A DNA stretch of 19,164 nt. Origin: Pseudomonadota bacterium (GTDB lineage: Bacteria; Pseudomonadota; Alphaproteobacteria; Rhizobiales; Hyphomicrobiaceae). The DNA lies in the NCBI GenBank assembly GCA_023392135.1, contig JAEVZQ010000401.1:1-19164 (forward strand). Direction: 5' to 3'. A model generated the notes under the pieces. The model was given only the letters and a program-made list of their open reading frames with translations, was not told the DNA's origin and did no database searches. Below, in pieces: positions 7,349 through 14,090 of the stretch (position 1 is its first letter; each line of letters begins with the position of its first letter). A program made the position numbers and the translations under genes.

Positions 7349-8074
7349 TCAATCGCGCCGCAGAAGCCGCGTGGCGATGGGATACAGCCCCTCTTCCCCA
7401 AGCACCCAGACGAAAAGGCCGTCGTCGTCGAAGTAGGGGAGGAACGCGTCATCGAGGACGTTGAGGCCGCCGGTGTAGGCGCCGAAGGCGGGCAGGATGA
7501 GGCGCAGACCATTGGCGACGAAGCAGGGGCGTCGCAGCGAGGTGCCATGGATCGACAGGCGCGCCGCCGGGTGCATGTGGCCGGCGATCTCGTGCGTGAT
7601 CCGGCCAAGGCGCGGCTCATGGCGGAGCGTGACGCCACCGAGCACCAGCTCATCCACGCGCTCGCCACCGAAAATGTCCGGGATGATCGGATCATGGTTG
7701 CCGGTGACCCAGATCCAGCGCCGATCCTCCTGAATGATCTTGAGGATCTGGAGGTCGTCAGCGCTGATCCTGTCGGCCGCATCGCAGTCGTGAAAGCTGT
7801 CACCCAGAGCCACCACGGTATCCGCCTCGAGCCGATCGATGACCTGCGCGAGCCGCAGCAGTGACTGGCGTGTATCGTAGGGCGGCAGCATCAGGCCGCG
7901 GCTGGCGTAGGCGGAGCCCTTCTCGAAATGGAGGTCGGCGACGATCAGCGTCTTTTCTGCCGGCCAATAGAGGGCACCGGACTGATCGGCGAGGAATGTC
8001 TTGCCGCAGATCGAGATCGGCTGTGTCAGAAATTCATCGAGAGCGAAGCGCTCCGGCTTCAGTCCCAGCATCAT
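7349..8074 (-). CDS. pdeM: Ligase-associated DNA damage response endonuclease PdeM (metallophosphoesterase)
   Basis: This is a 241-residue calcineurin-like phosphoesterase of the PdeM group, which is linked in many bacteria to an Lhr-type helicase, an ATP-dependent DNA ligase and an MBL-fold exonuclease in DNA repair. All metal-binding blocks are visible: DLHFEKG with Asp47 and His49, GDSFHD with Asp92, GNHDP with Asn126 and His127, His152 in RHEP, and GHMHP with His166 and His168. The N-terminal segment (about 14-40) and the C-terminal GAYTGGLNV region fit the PdeM subfamily. Its ATG overlaps the stop of the upstream helicase gene in an ATGA junction, so the two are almost certainly co-transcribed and coupled. 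The ligase and exonuclease partners are not in the window. The repair role comes from family knowledge. Confidence 0.9.
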   Translation of the reverse strand: MMLGLKPERFALDEFLTQPISICGKTFLADQSGALYWPAEKTLIVADLHFEKGSAYASRGLMLPPYDTRQSLLRLAQVIDRLEADTVVALGDSFHDCDAADRISADDLQILKIIQEDRRWIWVTGNHDPIIPDIFGGERVDELVLGGVTLRHEPRLGRITHEIAGHMHPAARLSIHGTSLRRPCFVANGLRLILPAFGAYTGGLNVLDDAFLPYFDDDGLFVWVLGEEGLYPIATRLLRRD

Positions 8075-10626
8075 GTCCCTTCCCCGACCGCTTCGGCGAT
8101 GAGCTCGTCGGCCGCGTCCCGCAGCAGACCCTCGCGCGCGGCGCCATGGATCGGCTCGCGACCGATTTCCAACAGAATCGGCACGGCCAGGGGCGACACG
8201 CCTTGCAGTGATTGGTGAATGATTCGTCCTTTTGTGCGGCGGAGAAAATCGCCAAGGCGGGAGATGTCAAGCAGTCCCGTCGCTGCATCGGCCCACGCCG
8301 CTTCGAGCAAGACATGGCCGGGATCGTGCTGGCGCAGCACATCGTAAATCAGGTCGGATGAGATCGTGAGCTGGCGCCCCGTCTTCTCGCGGCCTGGATG
8401 GCGGCGCTCGATCAGTCCCGCGATGATCGCGCAGACGCGGAACGTCCGCTTCATCAGGTTCGATTCGGCGAGCCAGGCTTCCAGATCATCGCCCAGCATG
8501 TCCTCATCGAACAGGCGCGACAGATCGAGCGCGCCATGTTCGATCATCCCGGACAGGTCGGCGGCGGTCCAGACCGCAAGGCCGTAGTCGTTCGCCACGA
8601 ACCCGAGCGGCAGGGCGCGGGCGCGCTCCAATCGGCGCGTCAGCAACATGCCCAGCGTCTGATGCGCGAGGCGGCCCTCGAACGAGTAGATGACGAGGTG
8701 ATGGCGCTTGCCGTGAGGAAAGGTCTCGACCAGCACCTCGTTGGCGGCCGGAATGATCGAGCGGCGTTGCTGGATTTCGAGCCACTCGGCAACGGGCTCC
8801 GGCAGATGCGACCACTGGCCGGGATCGGCCAGCATGGTCCGCACCCGTGAGGCAAGATGCGTGGACAGCGGGAACTTCCCGCCGGGATAGCTCGGGATCT
8901 TGGGCTCGCTGTCCCAGGAGCGCGTGACGAACACGTCCGTCTCGCGCAGGCCTTCGAAGCGGACGATCTCGCCGCCGAATACGAACGTATCGCCGACCTG
9001 CAACTCGGCGATGAACATCTCGTCGATCTCGCCGAGCACACGCCCGCCCGCCGCGCGCGCAGCATGCCCCGGCGCCGGCGCGCTTTTGCGACGGACGAGC
9101 CGCACCTTCAACATCGGCGCATCGACGATCGTGCCGGCATTCATGCGGTACTGCTGGGCAACGCGCGGGTGAGTAATGCGGAGGCGACCATCGCCTGTGG
9201 GCCGGAGGCGCGCAAAGCGCTCATAGGAACGCAGCGAGTAACCGCCGGTCGCGACGAATTCGACGACGCGGTCGAAATCCCGCCGGCTGAGGCTCGCGTA
9301 GGGCTGCGCCGAGACGACCTCTGCGTAAAGCTTGTCGGGGTGGAACGGCCCCGCGGCCGCCGTGCCCAGCACGTGCTGTGCGAGCACATCGAGCGCGCCG
9401 GTTCGCGAGAGCACGATGTCCTGCACGCCGCCCAGAGCGGCTTCGAGTGCTGCGCGGCACTCGAGCACCTCGAAGCGGTTCGACGGCACGAGCAGCGCTT
9501 TCGACGGCTCGTCCAGCCGGTGATTGGCGCGGCCGATGCGCTGGATGAGGCGGCTCGCGCCCTTGGGCGCACCGACATTGATGACGAGGTCGACGTCTCC
9601 CCAATCGATGCCGAGATCGAGCGTCGAGGTCGCCACGACGGCGCGTAATCGGCCCGCCGCCATGGCCGCCTCCACCTTGCGCCGCTGGTTGGCATCGAGC
9701 GAGCCGTGATGGAGGGCGATCGGCAAATTGTCGTCGTTGATCCGCCACAGCTCGTGGAACAGCAGCTCCGCCTGGAAACGCGTGTTGACGAACAGTAGCG
9801 AAAGCCGGTGCGCGCTGATGGCCGCATAGATGTCGTGCAGGGCATAGAGCGTGGTGTGCCCGGCCCAGGGCAGTGGGTTCTCGCTTTCGAGCAAGCTGAT
9901 GTCCGGCTTCGCTCCGCCGCCAGTGACGACGAGATCGGCAAGGTGGGTCGCCCGCTTCGGTTCGTGCTGCGGCTGCAGAAAGGCCCGAAGCTCCGATGGC
10001 CGGGCCACTGTTGCCGAAAGACCGATGCGTATGGCATCCGGCGCGATCGTGCCGAGCCGCGCCAGATCGAGGGCCAGCAGGTCGCCGCGCTTCGACGCCA
10101 CGAGCGCATGCAATTCGTCGAGTACGATGGTGCGCAGGTCTGCAAACAGGTGCGCCGCATCAGAATGGCTGAGCAACAAGGCCAACTGCTCAGGTGTCGT
10201 CAGCAGCATGTCGGGCGGGCGCACGCGCTGGCGCTGCCGCTTGCCGACCGAGGTATCCGCGGTCCGCGTCTCGATGCTTACCGGGAGCCGCATCTCCTCG
10301 ACCGGGGTCAGCAGGTTCCGCGCCACGTCGACGGCCAGAGCCTTCAGCGGCGAGATGTAGAGCGTGTGCAGGCCGGCGCCGCGCCGAGACTGCCCGCCCG
10401 AGGACAACTCGACGAGACTGGGCAAGAAGCCCGCCAGTGTCTTGCCCGCTCCGGTGGGCGCGATGAGGAGTGTCGAGCGCCGCTCGCGGGCTTTCTCGAG
10501 CAAGGCCCGCTGGTGGGGCCTGATCGACCATCCCCGCGAGGCAAACCAGCCGGCGAACGGCTCCGGCAGCAGCGGCTCTGCTGTCCGGTGTGCTTTGTAT
10601 CTGGCGGTTAGCCGTTTTCGGATCAT
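8071..10626 (-). CDS. Ligase-associated DNA damage response DEXH-box helicase (Lhr-like)
   Basis: This is an 851-residue superfamily 2 helicase of the Lhr-core type, predicted to translocate on single-stranded DNA and unwind duplexes during repair. Helicase motifs are in order: Walker A APTGAGKT at 56-63, a TTPEQL segment near 143-148, the DELH box at 170-173, SAT at 204-206, TSTLDLGIDWG near 333-343 and motif VI QRIGRANHR at 362-370. The remaining 480 residues correspond to the winged-helix and Lhr C-terminal domains. The length fits the short 'ligase-associated' Lhr form rather than long Lhr proteins of about 1500 residues. The ATG at 10626 lacks a clear ribosome site; a TATCAT element about 18 bases upstream could give a very short leader. 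It forms a two-gene operon with pdeM. The divergent neighbour is a DUF6460 gene. Confidence 0.9.
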   Translation of the reverse strand: MIRKRLTARYKAHRTAEPLLPEPFAGWFASRGWSIRPHQRALLEKARERRSTLLIAPTGAGKTLAGFLPSLVELSSGGQSRRGAGLHTLYISPLKALAVDVARNLLTPVEEMRLPVSIETRTADTSVGKRQRQRVRPPDMLLTTPEQLALLLSHSDAAHLFADLRTIVLDELHALVASKRGDLLALDLARLGTIAPDAIRIGLSATVARPSELRAFLQPQHEPKRATHLADLVVTGGGAKPDISLLESENPLPWAGHTTLYALHDIYAAISAHRLSLLFVNTRFQAELLFHELWRINDDNLPIALHHGSLDANQRRKVEAAMAAGRLRAVVATSTLDLGIDWGDVDLVINVGAPKGASRLIQRIGRANHRLDEPSKALLVPSNRFEVLECRAALEAALGGVQDIVLSRTGALDVLAQHVLGTAAAGPFHPDKLYAEVVSAQPYASLSRRDFDRVVEFVATGGYSLRSYERFARLRPTGDGRLRITHPRVAQQYRMNAGTIVDAPMLKVRLVRRKSAPAPGHAARAAGGRVLGEIDEMFIAELQVGDTFVFGGEIVRFEGLRETDVFVTRSWDSEPKIPSYPGGKFPLSTHLASRVRTMLADPGQWSHLPEPVAEWLEIQQRRSIIPAANEVLVETFPHGKRHHLVIYSFEGRLAHQTLGMLLTRRLERARALPLGFVANDYGLAVWTAADLSGMIEHGALDLSRLFDEDMLGDDLEAWLAESNLMKRTFRVCAIIAGLIERRHPGREKTGRQLTISSDLIYDVLRQHDPGHVLLEAAWADAATGLLDISRLGDFLRRTKGRIIHQSLQGVSPLAVPILLEIGREPIHGAAREGLLRDAADELIAEAVGEGT

Positions 10627-10689
10627 CTGGTTCGCGCCAATATGATAGGGCAGGCGCGTCCGTTGCTCGCAGGTTCTGTCGTGGCGCGA

Positions 10690-10700
10690 TCTATGCTAGA
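10690..10700. promoter_or_regulatory. Short dyad in the helicase/DUF6460 divergent spacer
   Basis: TCTA-TGC-TAGA is a perfect 4+4 inverted repeat in the 141-base spacer between the divergent helicase and DUF6460 genes. It contains TATGCT (10692-10697), which could serve as a -10 element toward DUF6460, but no matching -35 is seen at normal spacing. I see no other structure in this spacer. Confidence 0.2.
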
Positions 10701-10767
10701 GGCTCGGCTCGGGCAAAGAGAAGCGCCTTTCCCTGCGGCGCGACCGCTCAGCACGAGGCTGGAGAAA

Positions 10768-11046
10768 ATGCAACGAGATCAGTTCTTTGGCGGCAATCCC
10801 GTCGGCGTTCTCATCCGCCTGGCGCTGCTCTCGATCGTCGTCGGCGTGGTCATGTCGGCGCTCGGCATCACGCCAGCCAACGTCTTCTACCATCTCGATC
10901 TCCTCGTACGCCGGATCTACGACATGGGCTTCGGCTCGATCGAGTGGCTTTTGCAGCACTTCCTGATCGGCGCGGTCATCGTGTTCCCGATCTGGCTCAT
11001 TGCGCGGCTCATCGGCATGACGCGCCGCTCCGGCAAGGAGTCCTGA
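10768..11046 (+). CDS. DUF6460 family small membrane protein
   Basis: This is a 92-residue protein with two predicted transmembrane helices (about 14-34 and 61-83) and an amphipathic stretch between them (VFYHLDLLVRRIYDMGFGSI). The layout of polar N-terminus, helix, LDLLVRRIYDMGF linker, helix and short basic tail matches the DUF6460 family, which I recall as common in Hyphomicrobiales and of unknown function. An in-frame ATG at 10642 would add 42 residues of poor character; the ATG at 10768 has GAGG and GGAG upstream. It lies 22 bases before the MATE exporter gene on the same strand, so the two may be co-transcribed, but a functional link is not established. Probable location is the inner membrane. 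Confidence 0.75.
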   Translation: MQRDQFFGGNPVGVLIRLALLSIVVGVVMSALGITPANVFYHLDLLVRRIYDMGFGSIEWLLQHFLIGAVIVFPIWLIARLIGMTRRSGKES

Positions 11047-11068
11047 GCGGGCTCATCGGTCCTCGGAC

Positions 11069-12433
11069 ATGCAGCTTCAGAACCCGGACGAGCGCCAGCG
11101 CATCACCGCTCGGCCTGTCGGCCATCGCGACGTGGTGGCAATCGCGCTGCCGATCATGCTGTCGAACGCGACGGTTCCGCTCATCGGCTTTGCCGATACG
11201 GTTGTCGTAGGGCAGCTTGGCCAGGCGCACCTCATCGGTGCCGTCGCGGTGGGTGCGACGATCTTCAACTTCCTCTACTGGGGCTTCGGCTTCCTGCGTA
11301 TGGGGACGACGGGCCTGACGGCGCAGGCTCTCGGCGCACAGAACGGCCCGGAGGTGGCCGCCAACCTGCATCGGGCGCTGCTCATAGCGCTGGGTGCCGG
11401 CCTCGCGATGATCGTGGCGCAAAGCCTGATCGCGTGGGGCGCCTTCCAGATCATGGGTGCGTCGGCTGCCGTGGAGGCTGCTGCGCGGACCTACTTCGAG
11501 ATCCGCATTTGGGCGGCCCCGGCCGGGCTCATCAACTTCGCGCTGCTCGGGTGGTTCATCGGCCTGGGCCGCGCCGGCCTGGCGTTCGCCATCCAGATTG
11601 TCCTCAATATCCTGAATGTGCTGCTGGCCGTTCTCTTTGTGATCGGGCTGGAGCTCGGCATTCCGGGGGTCGGCGCGGCAGCTCTGCTTGCCGAGTGGTC
11701 GGCCGCGATCCTCGGCCTCGTCCTGGCGCGGGCGGACTTGGTGCGGCGAGGTGCCAGTGCGCCGCTGGCACAGGTCCTCGACCCTGCCCGCATGAAGCGG
11801 ACGTTTCAGGTCAACAGCGACATCATGATCCGGACACTGTGCGCACTGACGGCGTTCGTTTTCTTCATGGCGCAAAGTGCGCGGGCCGGGGATCTGGTTC
11901 TGGCAGCTAATGCCGTTCTGAACTCGATCAGCATGGTGGCGGTCTACCTGCTGGACGGGTTCGCCTTCGCTGCCGAAAGCCTCGTTGGCCGTTCCATCGG
12001 CGCGCGTGTGCAGTCGCGCTTTCGCGAGGCCGTAGTGGTCTCCACGATCTGGGCCGGTGCGACGGGTGTGCTGCTGTCGCTCGGGATCTGGCTCTCGGGT
12101 CCGCTCATCATCGAATTCATGACCACGAGCGCCGACGTGCGCTCCGTGTCACACGAGTACCTGATCTGGGCGGCCCTGATGCCGATCATCGGCGTCTGGT
12201 GTTTCCAGCTCGACGGGATTTTCATCGGAGCAACACGCACTGCCGACATGCGCAACATGATGATCCTGAGCGTCATGATCTTCTTTGCAGTCTGGTCGGT
12301 GCTGCAGCCGCTTTACGGCAATCACGGGCTCTGGATGTCACTCCTGGCTTTCAATGTCGTGCGGGCGCTGACGCTGCTTGCGCGCCTCCCGGCTCTCGAG
12401 CGCGCTTCCTTCCCGCGCTCGGCAGATGCCTGA
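11069..12433 (+). CDS. MATE family efflux transporter (DinF/NorM-like)
   Basis: This is an inner-membrane multidrug and toxic-compound extrusion protein of 454 residues, the normal length, with about 12 hydrophobic segments in two homologous MatE halves. The first helix starts near residue 22 (VVAIALPIMLSNATVPLIG). The segments that follow, GFADTVVVGQLG at about 39-50 and FGFLRMGTTGLTAQALG at about 72-88, are characteristic of the DinF-like branch. MATE proteins export cationic drugs or metabolites using a proton or sodium gradient; the substrate here is unknown. The ATG at 11069 has only a weak ribosome site, and coupling from the DUF6460 gene 22 bases upstream is possible. The gene converges with pyrD, with only 6 bases between stop codons. 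Confidence 0.9.
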   Translation: MQLQNPDERQRITARPVGHRDVVAIALPIMLSNATVPLIGFADTVVVGQLGQAHLIGAVAVGATIFNFLYWGFGFLRMGTTGLTAQALGAQNGPEVAANLHRALLIALGAGLAMIVAQSLIAWGAFQIMGASAAVEAAARTYFEIRIWAAPAGLINFALLGWFIGLGRAGLAFAIQIVLNILNVLLAVLFVIGLELGIPGVGAAALLAEWSAAILGLVLARADLVRRGASAPLAQVLDPARMKRTFQVNSDIMIRTLCALTAFVFFMAQSARAGDLVLAANAVLNSISMVAVYLLDGFAFAAESLVGRSIGARVQSRFREAVVVSTIWAGATGVLLSLGIWLSGPLIIEFMTTSADVRSVSHEYLIWAALMPIIGVWCFQLDGIFIGATRTADMRNMMILSVMIFFAVWSVLQPLYGNHGLWMSLLAFNVVRALTLLARLPALERASFPRSADA

Positions 12434-12439
12434 TGCCTG

Positions 12440-13534
12440 TCACGTCTCGAGTGGCCTGCTGGCCCATTCCTCAGCCTTGCAGCCGACGAGATCCGTGATG
12501 GACGAAGCGGTGGCGCAGTCCACCGCCGAGGCCAGCTGTTCCTTGATCTTCTCGACGAGGCCCGGCCCCTCGTAGACCAGACCCGTATAGAGCTGAATGA
12601 GGCTCGCCCCGGCTTCTATTTTGGCCAAGGCCGTTTCAGGACTGTCGATGCCGCCGATCCCGATGAGCGGCACGCGACCCTCCGTCAGCCGATAGACCCG
12701 CGCCAGCATCGCGGTCGAGCGCGCGAACAGCGGCCGTCCCGAGAGGCCACCCGCCTGCTGCGCCAACGTCGTGGTGGTCAACCCCGGTCGCGTGAGCGTG
12801 GTGTTCGAAACGGCAATGCCGTCGACTCCATGCGCAAGCAGGCGCTCGGTGATCGCCGGCAGGTCCGCCTCGGTAATGTCCGGAGCGAGCTTGACCACGA
12901 TCGGCACGCGGGGCGCACCCGCATCGACGCGCTGCTCGCGCGCCGCCATAACGCGCCCGAGCAGCTCGTCGAGTGCGGCCGGAGCCTGCAGATCGCGCAG
13001 TCCCGGCGTATTCGGGGATGAGATATTGACCGTGAAGTAGCTTGCGACGCCGTAGAACGACTCGATCCCGAGAACGTAGTCGGCCGTGCGGTCGGCAGTC
13101 TCCTTGTTGGCCCCGATGTTGACTCCGACAACTCCGAGTCTGGGCCGCTGTTGAAGGCGCCGCAGCGCCGCCTCGTGTCCGCAGTTGTTGAAGCCGAGCC
13201 GGTTGATGATGGCCCGGTGCCCGATGAGCCGAAACACGCGCGGGCGCGGATTTCCCGGCTGCGGCCGCGGCGTCACAGTGCCGATTTCTGCAAACCCGAA
13301 GCCCATCCGCAGGATGGCATTCGGCACACGGGCGTCCTTGTCGAAGCCCGCGGCAATGCCGATGGGATTGGGGATCTGCAAACCCCAGAGCTTGACGGAC
13401 AGCCGCGGATCGTCGGGGCTGGTCGCCCGCGGATAAACGCCAGCCTCCATCGATCGCAGCGTGACCTCGTGCGCCTGCTCCGGGTCGAGAGCGAACAGCA
13501 ATGGCCGCGCAAGCTCGAGTGTCGTTCGGAGCAT
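12440..13534 (-). CDS. pyrD: Quinone-dependent dihydroorotate dehydrogenase (class 2)
   Basis: PyrD oxidises dihydroorotate to orotate with FMN, passing electrons to membrane quinone, in de novo pyrimidine synthesis. The 364-residue length and N-terminal hydrophobic/amphipathic segment (about 1-35) are those of membrane-associated class 2 enzymes. AAGFDKD is at 61-67, and NRLGFNN is at 111-117. NISSPNTPGLR is at 170-180 with the class 2 catalytic serine at about Ser173, and VVKLAPD (213-219) contains the FMN-contacting lysine Lys215. Near the C-terminus are GIGGI and LYTGLVYEGP, the FMN phosphate-binding loops. An in-frame extension to 13666 exists, but the ATG at 13534 has a near-perfect AGGAGGT site. 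The upstream DUF952 gene ends in a TGATG overlap, so the pair is translationally coupled. Confidence 0.95.
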   Translation of the reverse strand: MLRTTLELARPLLFALDPEQAHEVTLRSMEAGVYPRATSPDDPRLSVKLWGLQIPNPIGIAAGFDKDARVPNAILRMGFGFAEIGTVTPRPQPGNPRPRVFRLIGHRAIINRLGFNNCGHEAALRRLQQRPRLGVVGVNIGANKETADRTADYVLGIESFYGVASYFTVNISSPNTPGLRDLQAPAALDELLGRVMAAREQRVDAGAPRVPIVVKLAPDITEADLPAITERLLAHGVDGIAVSNTTLTRPGLTTTTLAQQAGGLSGRPLFARSTAMLARVYRLTEGRVPLIGIGGIDSPETALAKIEAGASLIQLYTGLVYEGPGLVEKIKEQLASAVDCATASSITDLVGCKAEEWASRPLET

Positions 13535-13905
13535 CAACGGACCTCCTCGGGAATGACGGGCACGCCATCCGCACCAAGCGGTAGCGGCTTCGACCACAAC
13601 GCTGCGCTTGTCGGCAGTGGACCGTAGAAGTGTGGAAAGAGGTCGCCACCGCGTGATGGCTCCCACTTCAGGGCCGACCCGAGTCTCTCAGAGTCGAGCG
13701 CCACAAGAACAAGTTCGTCGATACCGCGGAAATGGCGGGCCGCCGTACCTGCGACCTGATGGATAGCCGAAAGGTGGATGAACCCATCGCGGAGATCGTC
13801 CTGCGAGCCCGCATACTGCCCGGCGCGGCGCGCTTCCTCCCAATGTGTGCGCGTGAGGATCTTGTAGACAGGGTTTAGCTCAACATCGCTGGCGCGATTG
13901 TTCAC
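13534..13905 (-). CDS. DUF952 domain-containing protein
   Basis: This is a 123-residue soluble protein of unknown biochemical function. The DUF952 signature is clear: NPVYKILTRTHWEEA near the N-terminus, DGFIHLSAIHQVAGTAARHF (about 40-59) and the GDLFPHFYGPLP motif (about 87-98). The conserved His residues in DGFIHLS and PHFYGPL have led to suggestions of an enzymatic or ligand-binding role; this is unproven. The start is GTG at 13905, preceded by AGGAG at correct spacing; an ATG at 13968 would add 21 basic residues without family likeness. It is directly upstream of pyrD with a TGATG junction. I recall this neighbour pair in other Hyphomicrobiales, so the link is probably conserved. It shares a divergent spacer with the DUF262 gene. 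Confidence 0.85.
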   Translation of the reverse strand: MNNRASDVELNPVYKILTRTHWEEARRAGQYAGSQDDLRDGFIHLSAIHQVAGTAARHFRGIDELVLVALDSERLGSALKWEPSRGGDLFPHFYGPLPTSAALWSKPLPLGADGVPVIPEEVR

Positions 13906-13932
13906 TATTGAACTCCTATTCCGGCGTTTGTG

Positions 13933-13958
13933 ACTGCAGGACTGAACAGCTGCAGTTC
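13933..13958. promoter_or_regulatory. Overlapping inverted repeats in the DUF952/DUF262 divergent spacer
   Basis: Two dyads overlap in the 185-base spacer. ACTGCAG (13933-13939) pairs with CTGCAGT (13950-13956). A 15-base near-palindrome GAAC-AGCTGCA-GTTC (13944-13958) has one mismatched pair. Placement between divergent genes suggests a regulator-binding site. It resembles but does not match the alphaproteobacterial LexA box, which is a direct repeat (GTTC-N7-GTTC). No promoter of good quality was found in the rest of the spacer. Confidence 0.3.
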
Positions 13959-14090
13959 TGGTGCGCAAAACTTATGAACAAGCGCCAATCTTCACCTGTG
14001 GCCAACTGTTCGACTTGTTGCGCGGGTGATAACCTGTTGCTCGGATCACATTGCCGGGCGTGCCACCTCCGCCCCCAACACAAGTAACAG

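Noticed and set aside
6342..7352. A 336-codon minus-strand open frame opposite the ThDP enzyme gene
   Set aside because: This is an antisense shadow of high-GC coding DNA; the plus-strand protein has clear family motifs and this one has none.
9808..10611. Long open frames on the plus strand across the helicase gene
   Set aside because: The composition is antisense-like and no domain is seen, while the helicase motifs on the minus strand are complete.
13535..13666. A 44-residue N-terminal extension of PyrD from an ATG at 13666
   Set aside because: It overlaps the DUF952 coding region in another frame, is unlike any PyrD N-terminus, and the ATG at 13534 has a near-consensus ribosome site.
13944..13958. 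LexA (SOS) box
   Set aside because: The alphaproteobacterial LexA box is a direct repeat (GTTC-N7-GTTC). Here the half-sites are inverted, so the site is kept only as an unassigned dyad.
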